From Mytilus edulis (Eukaryota > Mollusca > Bivalvia > Mytilida > Mytilidae), in the NCBI RefSeq assembly GCF_963676685.1, contig NC_092346.1, positions 25,743,133-25,807,132 of the forward strand: a stretch of DNA of 64,000 bases. Reading direction: 5' to 3'. This document shows positions 11,661 through 23,955 of this stretch, piece by piece. A program made the translations under genes and the position numbers. The number at the start of each line of letters is the position of its first letter. Position 1 is the first letter of the stretch. Under the pieces are notes generated by a model, which saw nothing but the letters and a program-made list of their open reading frames with translations, did no database searches and had not been told where the DNA came from.

Positions 11661-13123
11661 TTTTTTTTTATCATAGTATGGTGTGCCAGCGTTCTCGATA
11701 TGATAAAGGTCAAACTACACAGAAAAAGAAAAATGATATATTCAGTCTATTGAATTGGCACATTTTGTATATTATTTTTTTGGGTTTTTTTTTTTTTTGC
11801 CAACTCTTGTCATACGTAATCGATAAATGATACTATAAAAAGCTATTTGATGTAATAGATTTTCATAAAATATTTTTTAAACGATTTTCTTACGTATTGT
11901 AAAAATGAAAGGATAAGCATTGTAACATAATACTAAATTAATTGATTTCGGCGATGTTTAAAAGTCATATAAAACCTCAAATTAAAAAAAAAGAGATTCA
12001 TATGTTTTTTTTATAACAAAATAGATAGTTTTCATTATTAAACTTATGTACATATACATTTTTCTATTAGGAAAATTCTTTAATTGTTCACGTTTAAAAG
12101 AGTTTTACTTTTTTTAATTGCTTGCTTCAAGGAAGCAATTCGCCGACATATTTTCCGTATGCAAGTAACCTGAGTGTGACCCTTCTCGTAAAAATCCGGT
12201 GATCGCAATGCGTATTGATCTGTCACTGAAATAAAGTATTATCTGATTGTACATGTTATACACGTTCTCAATATCCATGCTTCTTTGTTGATTGTTAACT
12301 CTAAGGTGACAATCGGTAAACAACTGCTTCAAACCACGAAAATAGATGTGCTACCATATTTGCACATCATAACCGACATACAGGGGAAAAAATTGACGAT
12401 AATACGATATGTTTGCGTCAAAAATAATAAAATCGTGCACAGAAGATGATATATACATGCATGTTTGATATATACATGCATTGGTTCAAGAATAGGATAA
12501 ACAATATTTTTCACAAATCACTCGTTTCATATGACTTTAACATGTGTTCGATGAATATTTGGGACAAAAAAGTATGTAAAACATATACTTTCAAACAATT
12601 TGATTACTGTTTTTATGTATTGCAATGCTGTTGCTTTGATAACAAAAATTCTACGAGAATCGAAAATCATAATCATAATATCCTTTAATTCATGTTACTT
12701 ATATATGTCATGTTTTTTTAACTGTGGCATTTTAAACTTCCTGCTTTTCATTCTGGTCGCCCCATTTCGCAGCGCATTCCTATTTTTATTCCTGTTAATA
12801 AGGAAGTAATAATCGCCATGGGCGTTTATCAAACACCAATTAATCTTTTGCTTTTGATGTAGTTAGTTTTTGTTTATTCTAAAATACTTTAATATTAAAC
12901 TAAACATAGATACCATGATTAAAATATTATAATCCTAATCAGTTTTAAAATAAGCAAATATGTCAACAAAGATTAAAAAAAAAACATAAGCAAACAAGAA
13001 AGGAAGAATACAAAAAAATACATAGCACATTAAACAATTTATAAGTGCCGACTAACGTCTAACGGACATTACAAAAATAGACGATTCAGTAGCAGTTATA
13101 CTTTACAGAGACAACAAAAAAGA

Positions 13124-13146
13124 ATCAAATCAAATCAAATCAAATA
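13124..13146. repeat. (AATCA)n tail microsatellite
   Basis: Four to five tandem AATCA units just downstream of the non-LTR coding remnant. Read on that strand they form a TTGAT repeat, which is probably the retroelement's 3' terminal repeat. Confidence 0.7.
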
Positions 13147-13987
13147 TTTTATTGTCATATAAACTTTACAGTTTGTGACCAACATATATTAATACAATAA
13201 AAACACAATAAACATATATACATACATATTAAACATACAAAATATCAACAGCATTAAAATTTATAACAACAAACAAGTTGTTAAGAGTCCCCTGCCCTCA
13301 GTTCTAATGACTTTTTCAAGAAGGATCCTAACTTATTTGTTTGTAAAGGCGATGATGGATTTAGTAAATAATGAATTTTTTCTTCTTCATTTAAATTATT
13401 AAAGTTATTATTTTCTGTACATATGTGATGAAAAAAGTCATTTCTTAGAGTTTTATTATACTCACAATATAGTAAAAAATGTTTCTCGTCCTCTAGTATT
13501 TTACATTTATGGCAAAGACGTTCCTCTCTTGGGATTTTAAAATATCTCCCCTTTTCAATCAAGAGGGAGTGATCACTTATTCTAAATTTAGTGATTAATC
13601 TCCTTATCTGAAAATTAGATGTATTTAGATAATATTCTAGTTTGTAATCTTTTTTAAGTTTTTTATAGAGAAAAAAATTACTTTTATCATCAATGTTTTG
13701 AAATTTATTTTGAATTAAATCTTCATATCTATTTTTCATTTTTAACTTTATATCGTTTTTTATTTTATTTACATCTTTTATGTCCTTACAAGTAGAAAGA
13801 ATATTAAGGTCAACGTTAGTCTCTTTAACAATATTTTTAGCATATGTATACCATGAGTAAGTTCCTGTCAAATCTAGAGACTGTGCTAGAGAAAAAGCTT
13901 CCTTTAACAATGGATTAATATTATTATTATATAGTCTAGCTAAATATAAAAGGGTTTGTGTTTTAATAAAACATTCTATAGGCAATC

Positions 13988-15412
13988 TTCCTAATTCAAC
14001 TCTTGCTCCTAAATAAAGGCAACAGTAGTATACCGCTGTTCAAAACTCATAAATCCATGGACAAAAAACAAAATCGGGATAACAAACTAAAACCGAGGGA
14101 AACGCATTAAACATAAGAGGAGAACAACGACACAACACCAAAATGTAACACATATAGACAAAATCCCACGAGAATAACAAATATAACATATATTTATAAC
14201 ATCAAAACCAAATACATGAATTTGGGATAGACAAGTACCGTGACACGTCTTATCGCAATGTGAATTTACACTCAAAAATAAGAGAAAACAAACGACACAA
14301 CGTTATAATGTAATACACACAGAAACGAACTATAATATAACAATGACCATATTCCTGACTTGGTACAGGGCATTTTTAAAGGAAAAAATGGTGGGTTGAA
14401 CCTGGTTTTGTGGCATGCCAAACCTCGCACTTTTATGGCCATGTGAAATATAACATCAAAATGACAACACAGGACTACAATATAAATAAATTGGAGAACA
14501 CAATTGACAAAGAATCACACGAACAACAGCCAACAAAAGGCAACAAGTTCAAAATTTTAATACGCCAGAAGTGTATTTTGTCCACACAAGACCTATGTGT
14601 GACGCACAGATACAAAAGTTTGAAAGCCGAAACGAGTACAAAGTTGAACAGCATCGAGGACCAAAAGATCAAAAAGGTTGTGCCAAAAACGGCAAGGGTT
14701 TTCTGTTAAGTTACCAGAAAATCCCTATAATTTAGAGTAATTTATACTTATGCAAACAGTAAATTTAATAAAATGAATATTCAAAAGATGTACATGATAA
14801 AGCTGAAGTATTAACTAATTACAAGAAACAACTGAAATACATTTACATAACCAGACATTTGAAACACAAAAGTAGACACATCCGAATACGTTTAAACCTC
14901 TACGCCAAGTGACGTCCTATTTGAAACTGAAAAATGACGAAAAAATGACGTCATTTGAATTAGTAAAACAGAGCATCAAAAAATGAAAAATGACGTCACA
15001 TAAGAATGAATAAGATAGAATTAGGATTAATTTAAGATTATGTATTTGAACTAAATACTGATATTGCATTTAATAACAAAGCACATTTTAATTCTTATTA
15101 ATATAAAACTGAGGTAGCAATTAACTATATTATAAAACTATGTCAGGTTTGTTATGAATCTAACTTCAAACGTAAAATATCGTACTGATTACTTTGAACG
15201 AAATCAAATCTGATAAATGAAGGCGGTGATTAATTTTCTTTACCATAACACATAAATATAATAGAAAAGACGTCAACACATTTGACAAAATCCGATGAGA
15301 ATTACAAATATAACATTAAACATTTAAACTAAATACATGAATTTGGGATGTATAAGTACCGTACCACGTCTTATAGTAATGCGAGTTCCTAATTCAACTC
15401 TTGCTCCTAAAT
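13988..15412. mobile_element. 1.37-kb insertion in the LINE, with 27-bp target duplication
   Basis: The LINE sequence at 13988-14014 is repeated exactly at 15386-15412 (27 nt). Removing 14015-15385 plus one copy restores the LINE frame across 'NLGARVELGRLPIECF', so the insertion came after the LINE. It starts 'AAAGGCAACAGTAGTATACC', as in repeat R3 (31046-31165), and contains a partial internal repeat: about 14150-14270 resembles about 15280-15385 ('CATGAATTTGGGAT', 'AAGTACCGT', 'CACGTCTTAT'). A 99-codon frame at 14410-14709 has no recognisable domain. The long target duplication suggests target-primed or similar retrotransposition. The element class is unknown. Confidence 0.8.
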
Positions 15413-16519
15413 TGGATGCATTTTTTCTTATCCCTAGAGTAGATTTACAAAATTTAAGATGCATATTTTCTATGGGGGTTTTGTCTATAAAATCAAGTTG
15501 ATTAATTTCTTTTCCTGAAGTTAAGGCTCTGCTTTTGGCTCGATGAAAAGAAATATATGTATCCAAATATGTTACTTCTGAATTATAGGTCTTAATTGGT
15601 TTTACTAAAGAATCAAAAAGATTATTTGCTACTTTTATAGGTAGATTATTCAATGATTTAGTATATGATTTTATTGCAAAAAATACTTTTTTTGCTTTTT
15701 TTGTCAGCTCTAAAGTACTTTGTGATAAATTTCCATTACATTTTATCAACATTCCCAAAAATGAATATTCTGTTACACTCTCTATGGCTTTATTCTCATA
15801 GTAAATATGTGATGTTTCACTTTTATGTTTTGACTGACTAAAAATCATGGATTTAGTTTTGTTTGTATTCAAAGAAAGTTGCCATTTGTTACAATATAAT
15901 TTAATGTTATTTAAACTGTTTTGTAGACCCTCTTTTCATTCTGACAGGATTAAAAGATCATCCGCAAAAAGAAGGCATCCTACCTTACTATTTATAAGCT
16001 TAAGGGGACTTGAATCATTTCCCTCAAAAAAATTTACAATATCATTTATAAAGACATTAAATAAAGTGGGACTTAGTGTGTCTCCCTGTTTATCCCCTCT
16101 AGCAATATTAAAATATTCTGATACATAATCTTGATATTTTAAAGATGATTTAGTATTTAAGTATTGTTGTTTTATAACTCTATAAAAAGACTTGCCAACT
16201 CCCATTTTACATAATTTATAAAGTAAAGCAGTTCTCCATACTGAATCAAAAGCCTTTTTTCAGATCTATGAAGCAGGCATAAATCTTTTTTTTCTCTTTA
16301 TGTAAATATTTATTAATCAAGGACTTTAATAAAAAGATGCTATCAGCTGTTCTGTGATTTTCTCTGAAACCAAACTGACAATCACTTAATTGTTTGTCAA
16401 CAATCTTGATTAGCCTATTATTTAATATGGCATTAAAATTTTTTGGTAGATTACTTATAAGAGAAATGCCTCTATAATTATTAGGGTCTAACAAAAAAGA
16501 ATAATATAACACGTTATTA

Positions 16520-17400
16520 CGATGATAAACAACGTCAGTGTCTTGAATCTATACTTCAAGACCATTGTGTATTATTTTGTGAAGTTGATATGTAATATTT
16601 ATCAACAATGTCTTGGTATCTTCCGATGATATTTTTTGGAAAAATGACGAGACGTTTTTTGACATATCCCTGGTTCATTAACTTTCTGCTCAGATACTGG
16701 TTTGAATAACAGCTGCAAGCTCTTGAATACAGAATGACTTGGGAAATAGATATCCCATACGCAGGTAAAATTGGAACATTGCTACTAAGGTGTTGAAAAT
16801 TGATAATTTCTAAATAAGAATAGTGTAAATCAGAAATTATTGCGAGGTTTTTATTATTGCGAAAAATGCGACAGAGTTGTAAACGCAATAAATTTAAACT
16901 CGCGTTTTAAAGTATTTTATTTGAATTAAACAGGATTTTTCTCAAAATCGTAAATTATAAAATCACATTTAAGTCTAAAATGACTAAATCGCAATAATGA
17001 ATGCACGCAAAAATTTCTGAAATTACAGTAGTCTCGTTTGTCATAGATTCTGGAACTGACATGACAAATTTGTGGTATAAGTTTCATAATGAGGCAGAGA
17101 AAGCAGACTCTGTTGTTTCTTTAATTTCAAGTTCAGGAGGATATATTTAAAAAAAAAAAAAAAAAAAACAATCAGAAAAGTTTGGATTGATAATGTTACT
17201 AAATGTGGAATTAAATGATATGGTTTCCTTGATTTCCTTGCATTTGGCATGTGTAAAGGAACTTTGACTCATATGAAAATAAAACGAGGTAAGCAAGGAA
17301 CGGTGCACAAATCGTTACCATAGAAATACCGACACTTTGTTGAAAAAGTCTACCTCTCAATTCAACAAATATGTTGTCAAGAAGTAATGCCAACACAGAA
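16520..17400 (-). pseudogene. decayed Penelope-like reverse transcriptase fragment
   Basis: 17396-17211 encodes 'LLLDNIFVELRGRLFQQSVG', aligned with the segment just before the 'GIPMGTNCAP' motif of the intact element at 41689-44697. 16888-16556 encodes 'PAYGISISQVILYSRACS' and 'LMNQGYVKKRL', matching that element's 'PSYGVYISQLVRFARVCN' and 'LLHQGFRYHKL' block. The parts lie in the right order but with stops, frameshifts and a poly-A tract (about 17151-17168) between them. It is much older than the 41-47 kb copies and probably from a different PLE family. Confidence 0.75.
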
Positions 17401-19727
17401 GTACTAACTACTGGGCTAATGATACCCTAAAAAAGGAAACCTCCACCAGCAGTTGCATCGAACCAATAGTTGTAAATCCACTCATTATAAATATCAGGAT
17501 CAGGATATACAGGTTTCATTTAAACATGACTCAAATGACGCTAGAATCAAAAAGCAAGTAGGTCCAAATCAGGTTAGAAGTTAAAGAACAATAAAAACAA
17601 AAGTTTTTGAAAAATGTTTTCCTTTAACTGCTAATGTAATTTTTCTCTGAAGAAAACATAAGAAAATTTAAAAAAAATGGTTTGAAGATAAAAATGGAAG
17701 TAGGAATGTCTCCAGTATAAAAATAAAAAACTCTTATTCTTATTATATCATTCCAGTCACTTCTCAGTACTTACAGCTGTAAGGGTGTACTGGAAGAGCT
17801 TGATTATCAGTAAACACAACATGTTACGAGCTCAGATCATTCAACAAATTAGTTTATGAGACACCATACCGTAAGTATGCGTGGATGGTTGAATGTCTTG
17901 TGCTGGCCAGACATCCGAGGCAAGCTGTATTCGTAGTTAAGTGTACTAGCAGCCATCTACTACAGTGTCAAAGACTAATCTACCAGTAACACATCGTCGT
18001 AGTGAGCAGGTTTTGTGGTCTCTTGTGGATAGTTGTCTCATTGGCAATCATACCACATCTTCTTTTTTTATATTTATGAGTTTTATTCAAATTAACAACC
18101 AAGAAATGTGTCTATCATCTTACTTGAAACAATTATTTCGTGATAACTGGTTCACTTCGGAAGGTTATGGGTTTGAAAAAGAACCAAAAACACATAAAAT
18201 GGTAATTGCAGCGCCTTCGCTTATTATACGGCAGTAAGAGTTGTAATGATTGGTCGGCATCGATTCATAAATAATGTGTCCGGTAAGGTTGACATGTCTT
18301 TATGAGGATTGCAGTCTATGGGTGTCAGTCTAGTATAAAGCAATGTTCATTTTCATATCCCATCAACATGATTTAGTCCTGATATGATGTGATACTAGCT
18401 GCTGAACGTCAATCTATCAATTTTCATCTACATCATAATTATCATGCAATTATTCTTGTCATCATAAAAAAGTTTATGATTAGTTTTTGTTTAATGACTC
18501 ATTTTTTTCGTTTATACAGCGCATGGTTTGGATGCCGTTAACAAAATAAACTTCTCTCATTAGGAGGACTGAAAGTTGCAACATTCTTTCGTTTCGGGAA
18601 CTCACTATGATGGGCATAAAGAGATTCCCTGTAGCAAATCTAGACATAAATTCATATTGGCGAATTGTTGCAATTTAACAATGCATGACTACTCACCTGC
18701 CTTATTCTATAAATAGTCCTACCTTTTTTTTCTAATAATTTTTTTTCAATTTTCGAGTGAGCGTTCTCCTGTCGCAAGTCTTTATGCAAATGTCTAATTA
18801 TCGATTTTAATTACGCTTGGTTGACCTCTTCTGGAATTTGAGGCCTAACCTACCTGCCCTTGAAGTATTTTTAGCAAAAAAAAAAAAGGCTAAATTATTA
18901 ACAAAAAGAACCAGTGGTGGTTGTCATCCCGGTCCGCCGATTGACACGGTGATAACAGCCATTTTGATAATTCCGAACTCAAATATGCGAGTTATAATAT
19001 TTGTGGAGTTACATTTCTTTTTAATCGTTTTACTAGGTCTTAAAGTTTTGGCAGGTTTCCATGGCAACGACGACAATTTTTGATATTTCAAAATCAAACG
19101 ACATCTACAAATACCAGTTATCATAACTGTTATGTTTCAGTAAATTTAAAGCATTTTAGAACTTTCATATTTTTGTCGTTTCGATGGCATTAGTGGCTAT
19201 ATTGAAAATTCCAAAGTTCAATGCCGCATCTATGTATGAAAATTTACCTTTCTGTAAGGTTCATTTAGTTTGGAGCTTTAATTACGGACGAATGATATAA
19301 TAATAACAGTGAAAGAACCGAATATATCCGTATGTCTCCCGATATTCATTCTCGATGTCATAATAAAACAATCCTCGATAACGTTAAATTATTTTTATAG
19401 TTCATCAAACCTATCTGTTATTTATAAATTTTACAAAACCCATGTTGAAATCATTATTTGCATGACCCTTTGATGTAAAGTGTGCTAAACTTTTTAATCT
19501 CTCTCTCCATATAAATCGAATTATTCCATATTGGTATTATATTAGTAGGTTTCTCTATATGAATTGAATTTTGAATAAAAAAGCATATTCACCTGAGAAA
19601 GTGTTATTCACCGCGCTAAACGTCACGCGCTTTTACATGCAACGTTACGGGTAAATGTTTCATGTAAAATTTGTTTTGGTATATGTTATTCATTAAATAC
19701 ATGTTCTTCTCTCGGAATATGGAATAA
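17401..19727. other. no gene recognised
   Basis: Only short frames without domains. A fragment of repeat R5 in reverse orientation lies at about 18030-18063 ('CATTGGCAATCATACCACAT'). Confidence 0.45.
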
Positions 19728-19877
19728 AACAATTACTGTCTTTTGTTTCGGTAAATATGGGGTTTAATTGATTTTTGAAAAACTGATATTTACTTCGGCC
19801 GTCGGCCTTAGTGAATATCATTTTTCAAAAGTCAATAAAACCGCATATTTACCTCATCGAAAGACAGTAATTTTATA
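19728..19877. repeat. long imperfect hairpin (inverted repeat)
   Basis: The left arm (about 19728-19800) contains 'TACTGTCTTTTGTTTCGGTA', 'ATTTTTGAAAAACTGATATT' and 'CTTCGGCCG'. The right arm (about 19803-19877) contains the matching inverted blocks 'TCGGCC', 'GAATATCATTTTTCAAAA', 'CATATTTACC' and 'CGAAAGACAGTAATT'. The loop is only a few bases, so this is a foldback of about 65-70 bp per arm with scattered mismatches. Confidence 0.85.
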
Positions 19878-19908
19878 ATATCAATACATGATGATATATT
19901 ACTCAATT

Positions 19909-20152
19909 TATTTCACTTGACTGGGCGGAGTTTAACTGATTCGCTCATAATAAACCAGTCCATCTATAGGTAGGTGTTTTAGAATAAACTCACCAATGAA
20001 GTGTCCAGTCATTCTTTTGTAAATTCCTTTGATGACACTGATAGGTGATTAGAAATATAATTATAACGGGAATCATCCTTATCACATATATCTTCAAATA
20101 GACTGTACTTATGCAATTTAAAACGTAAGCTCCGCCCGATCAATTGAAATAA
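19909..20152. mobile_element. MITE-like TIR element
   Basis: Left end ATTTCACTTGACTGGGCGGA. The right end, read inverted, is ATTTCAATTGATCGGGCGGA, giving inverted repeats of about 25 bp around a 240-bp element with no coding potential. It lies immediately beside the long hairpin and could be part of a larger composite. Confidence 0.7.
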
Positions 20153-21087
20153 CATGGGTAATACCTAATATGTGTTTTTTCCTTTGTTGTCACAGTTGCA
20201 TAACACTGTCCTAATTGCATATTAATAATTAAACCAGACAAATACATGAATGTGTACATTATGAATCTCATATTGACAATGATTTCATACAAGCTTTATA
20301 TAAACTAATTAATTGTTTGTCATTGGTTACAAAACACTTATCAGATGTAACTTTATGATTGGAGATGAATCAGCTTTCATTGAAGTTATAAAAAAAGATT
20401 TCAACTGTGTATGTCGCCTAAAGACAAGGCATTGTGAATGTACTGTCTTATATCTGAGAGAGAACTCAAATGAGCTCATACAGAACAATACTGTTTAGAA
20501 TATTTAAAGAAAAAAGAGTAAATGATTAATTAGTTGCATCTTGTTAGTGGAGAGTATTAAAAAAAACAATAATTACATTTCTTGAATGAGTAAATAAAGT
20601 CAAAAGTAGTATACTGCTGTTCATAAACATGGAAAACATAGTGTTATCCTACTGTGTGCTATAATTATGAAAAAAACTAAAATATTTATCACGAATAATA
20701 GATATTGTTGCATTATTTCTATTTCAAATATCAGAGCGGTGTATGTGTATGAAATATGGTGTATGGTGGTAATAGTTAATCGAGAAGCCACATCAACAGC
20801 AATAAAAACTATAACAATATTCATTCATATATAAAACAACATGTTTTTTCCGTCCATGACACAACACTCCTACAAATGGAAAGAACAACGAAACCAAAAT
20901 TATACTAAAGTTTCCATTTCTTTTACTCATCTTTACTACAAATAGCTTCTTTTTTTTTAATTAAAGCAACAGTAGCTTAATGATTTTCAAATCTCAACAT
21001 TTGATGAAAAAGACAAAAAAGCAACACACAGGAATAGGACACAATCGGTTAATGCACAGGTTATACATTTATGGAATCTAAAATTAA
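20153..21087. other. no gene recognised
   Basis: A/T-rich. A fragment related to repeat R3 lies at about 20586-20650 ('AGTAGTATACTGCTGTTCA'). Confidence 0.4.
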
Positions 21088-21385
21088 AAAAGCCGTGGTG
21101 TAGTGGTTAGTGCATCGGACTACTAACACAAAGGTTCCTCGTTCGATTACCGTTTCGGGATGAAAATTTTAGGGACTGACTTTTCGGATCTCCCTTGAAA
21201 CCATTTGCGAGTATGGTCTTGAGGAAACGATGATAGTCCGTCGGAAGAGGACGATAAATGGCTGACCCTCGTTTAGAGAGAGTCATATCTCTTTCACGTA
21301 AAGGACACCCTTGTAGATTTCGAAAAAGAGCAGGCTAATGCCGCTTCAAGGCAAGACTCGCCCCGAAAAGTAGAGAGGGATTAAT
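21088..21385 (+). mobile_element. tRNA-derived SINE
   Basis: The head carries an A-box-like 'TGGTGTAGTGGTTAG' (from about 21096) and a B-box-like 'GTTCGATTACC' about 35 bp on, so it resembles a tRNA gene. A non-tRNA body follows with 'GGACGATAAATGGCTGACC' and 'GTAAAGGACACCCTTGTAGA'. The layout is that of a Pol III SINE, not a functional tRNA, because the acceptor stem and 3' half do not close. Confidence 0.7.
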
Positions 21386-21709
21386 ATAAGTTTCAATAAC
21401 TTGTTTTCCAATCCACTATAAATATATATGTCTAAACTAACAATATAAGACCGCAAAAACATGTCGTTTGTGAGTGGAGACACGGACATGTCGTATCGGT
21501 TAACCAATCGTGATGGTGACTGTAAAATCTTACCAGTATATATATATACGTATCGAATGAAATTGGTCTTCATCATAAATCTACTGAAACAGTTTCTGTG
21601 TAAGAAGCTTAAGCCGACTAGTGAAATCCGTATAGTGTAATCATGCAATACCGTAACGTATCCATTGAGATTTGTAAACATCATATATTGGAGTTTATAT
21701 TACTGCTAA

Positions 21710-22115
21710 AAGAGGGACAACAGATACCAGAGGGACAGTCAATCTCATAGATTGAAAATAAAATGACAATGCCATGGCTAAATAGAAAAAGACAAACAGA
21801 CAAATAATAGTATACAAGACTCAACATAGAAAACTAAACACTAAGCAAAACAAATCCCACCAAAAACTTTGAGTGATATTTAGTGCTCCAGGTAAACAGA
21901 TTCTGCTCTACATGTGGTATCTGTTGTGTTGTTCATGTTATAACAAACCCGGTAAATAGTCTTATTTCGGTAGGTTAGATTCGTAAAAAGGGGGACGGCA
22001 TTGTAATAACAACATAAGGAACATATCCGATAGCATCTGTAAACCGGATATTCATTAACTCGTGACGGTGTCCGTAAAATTTACGAAGGGATGATTTCAA
22101 CTTCACCTTTGGAAC
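21710..22115. repeat. dispersed repeat R2, diverged long copy
   Basis: Follows the same order of blocks as 5262-5720 ('GGGACAGTCAATCTCATAGA' through 'GGGATGATTTCAACTTCACC') with more substitutions. Confidence 0.8.
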
Positions 22116-22504
22116 TCTTTTTGCTAACAATAGGAAATTGAACTCATCACATTTGTCTTTGATTCGATTTGGAAAACTTTTATCTTTGTCAATATCAGGG
22201 ATAACACCAAGAAATTAAGCAGACTTTCCAGTTACGCTTGTTTCTTTAATCATAAAGTCACTGTGATTTATAAGATGAAAAAAAAACGCTGATGTGTGAT
22301 GTATTAAGAAACAGGACATCATCAATATATCTGAAAGCGAAATTTAAACATGTGGAAGATATTTTCCTCTCTCTTTGACTTTAGAATTTTTTGTATAAAT
22401 TCTGCTTCATATGATTATAAAACAACTCGGTCGTTAATGGTGCACAATGAATACTCAACGTTTAGGAACTTTGGGTCTTGAATGCTCTTCTACTTTGTAC
22501 TCCA
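22116..22504 (-). pseudogene. Penelope-like reverse transcriptase fragment
   Basis: On the minus strand, about 22500-22200 reads 'SYEAEFIQKILKSK', then 'FRFQIYIDDVLFLNTSHI'. This matches the 'CYELQFM...' and 'FRYLDDILALNN' segment (RT catalytic DD motif) of the intact element at 41689-44697. It is truncated at both ends and degraded. It abuts the R2 repeat, suggesting R2 could be the 3' region of this PLE family. Confidence 0.65.
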
Positions 22505-23049
22505 TTTCGCATTTTTATTTTTTTTGATTCGAACGTCACAAATTACCTTTTTCTAACGACTGACATACACAATTGTAATCATGTTATCTATGTTCATTTA
22601 TCAATCCGCCAAACTAAAACAGAATATGATGTTGATAACTAATATCAAATCAATTATCATGATATCATCAACAATTGCTAATTGGAATAAGTGCAGTTCC
22701 TTAAAAAGTAAGATTAATACCCACCGATTCTTAATTTTTAAAAGATTTATATACATTATTTATAGGTTAGAAACATGTGTGCTCCGTATAAATTGTAAAT
22801 TTTAAATAAGCTTCTGAATACACGACCAAACAGTGTTAAGATCCATTTAGATCAAATATCCTGTTTTAGTTCACGTTGCTCGAACTCTGGCCATTAATTG
22901 CATGATACCTGTTAAACATCAGATACGTCATTGCCGTCTTATTCAGCTGTAGACCAAAAACTCACATTATCTTAGTTTTCTATATTCTCAAATAAAGAAA
23001 ACAGAAAAGCAAACACAAATAAAAAATTTGAACGAGAACACTAATATAA
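22505..23049. other. no gene recognised
   Basis: A/T-rich non-coding sequence. Nothing else is seen. Confidence 0.4.
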
Positions 23050-23415
23050 AAAAGAAGATGTGGTATGATTGCCAATGAGTCAACTTTCCACAAAAGACCA
23101 AAATGACACAGACATTAACAACTATAGGTAACCGTACGGCCTTCAACAATGAGCAAAGCCCATACCGCATAGTCAGCTATAAAAGGCCCCGATAAGACAA
23201 TATAAAACAATTCAAACGAGAAAACTAACGGCCTTATTTATGTAAAAAAAAAATGAATGAAAAACAAATATGTAACACATAAACAAACGACAACCACTGA
23301 ATTACAGGCTTCTGACTTGGGACAGGCACATACATAAATAATGTGGCGGGGTTAAACATGTTAGCGGGATCCCAACTCTCCCTCTTACCTGGAACACTGT
23401 TATAACAGTACAACA
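23050..23415. repeat. dispersed repeat R5 (Naiad 3'-end related)
   Basis: Starts 'AAGATGTGGTATGATTGCCA', contains 'CGGCCTTCAACAATGAGCAA' and ends around 'TGACTTGGGACAGGCACATA', 'GGCGGGGTTAAACATGTTA' and 'TTACCTGG'. A second copy is at 59590-59895. Fragments are at 281-400 and 18030-18063. The right half matches the 3' region of the Naiad element (41080-41390: 'TGACTTGGGACAGGCGCA', 'GCGGCGGGGTTAAACATGTT'). Confidence 0.8.
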
Positions 23416-23639
23416 TTTAAATTCACTTGAAAAGATACCCAGAAGGATTGTTTATTCATTTCAAAATGCATAAAACATTTCCCTACTGATTTTTTTAAAC
23501 AATATGATCTTATAATGAAATTATAAGGATTATTTGCAGTCTTTAAATATGTTTTATTTCATAAGTGTTTCTTTTCATATAGGTACAGTGGAAAAATACT
23601 TTAAGTATCAGCTACTAGATTCTAGATTATTAATGATTT

Positions 23640-23955
23640 TATTTTAGTGTCGCCTGGTATTTTTATGTCTTACCGGTTATGCCCTACCTATGATAGCAGA
23701 CGGACATTATGTGTTCTTGTCTGTGCGTCCGTCCGTCCGTTCGTCCGTTCGTTCTTTCGTCCGTCCATCAGTCCCGCTTTTTTGTCAAGGTGGTTTTCGA
23801 TGAAATTGAAGTCTAATCAACTTTAAACTTAGTACACATGTTCCCTATGATATAATCTTACTCATTGTAATGCCAAATTAGATTTTTAACCCCAATTTCA
23901 CTGTCCGCTTAACACACATAAATTTGCGGCATCAGTGTATTATGGACACATTCTA
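23640..23955. repeat. (TCCG)n-bearing dispersed repeat
   Basis: A TCCG/TTCG tetranucleotide tract (about 23727-23768) followed by 'GTGGTTTTCGATGAAATTGA', 'CTTAGTACACATGTTCCCTA' and 'TATTATGGACACATTCTAGC'. I recognise this arrangement as a common bivalve repeat. It is non-coding. Confidence 0.65.

Larger units (their letters stand above)
7508..13117. other. long intergenic stretch with repeat fragments
   Basis: No gene is recognised. Frames are short and low-complexity. Repeat fragments are present: a partial R4 copy near 8755-8840, an R4 copy at about 10980-11175, and the R1 core at 11588-11660. Many A/T homopolymer runs occur. 'GATATATACATGCAT' is locally duplicated near 12447-12481. Confidence 0.5.
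13118..16512 (-). pseudogene. non-LTR retrotransposon ORF2 remnant, interrupted
   Basis: Read on the minus strand, it contains reverse transcriptase blocks in order: 'NNYRGISLISN' (16512-16246), 'FIDLKKGF' (motif A region), 'GDKQGDTLSPTLFNVFINDI' (motif B, 16205-15936) and 'LLFADDLLIL' (motif C). The C-terminal region follows (15872-15390, then 13985-13281), with a C-x2-C-x7-H-x4-C knuckle at 'CHKCK...HFLLYC'. It is broken by a one-base insertion after 'FIDLKK' near 16255, a TGA just after FADD near 15936, and a 1.37-kb insertion. The 3' end at 13281 is followed by a short (AATCA)n tract near 13124-13145, as often seen at the tails of such elements. The 5' part is missing: homology stops near 16505, where a Penelope-like remnant starts. 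The clade was not determined. Confidence 0.85.

Noticed and set aside
14410-14709. 99-codon frame in the 1.37-kb insertion as a mobile-element gene
   Set aside because: No domain recognised, a shadow frame exists on the other strand, and the first part is repeat sequence.
21088-21165. Functional tRNA gene
   Set aside because: A- and B-box-like sequences are present but the cloverleaf does not close, and a typical SINE body follows.
23727-23768. CRISPR-like or satellite array
   Set aside because: Simple TCCG/TTCG microsatellite without spacers, in a known type of bivalve repeat.
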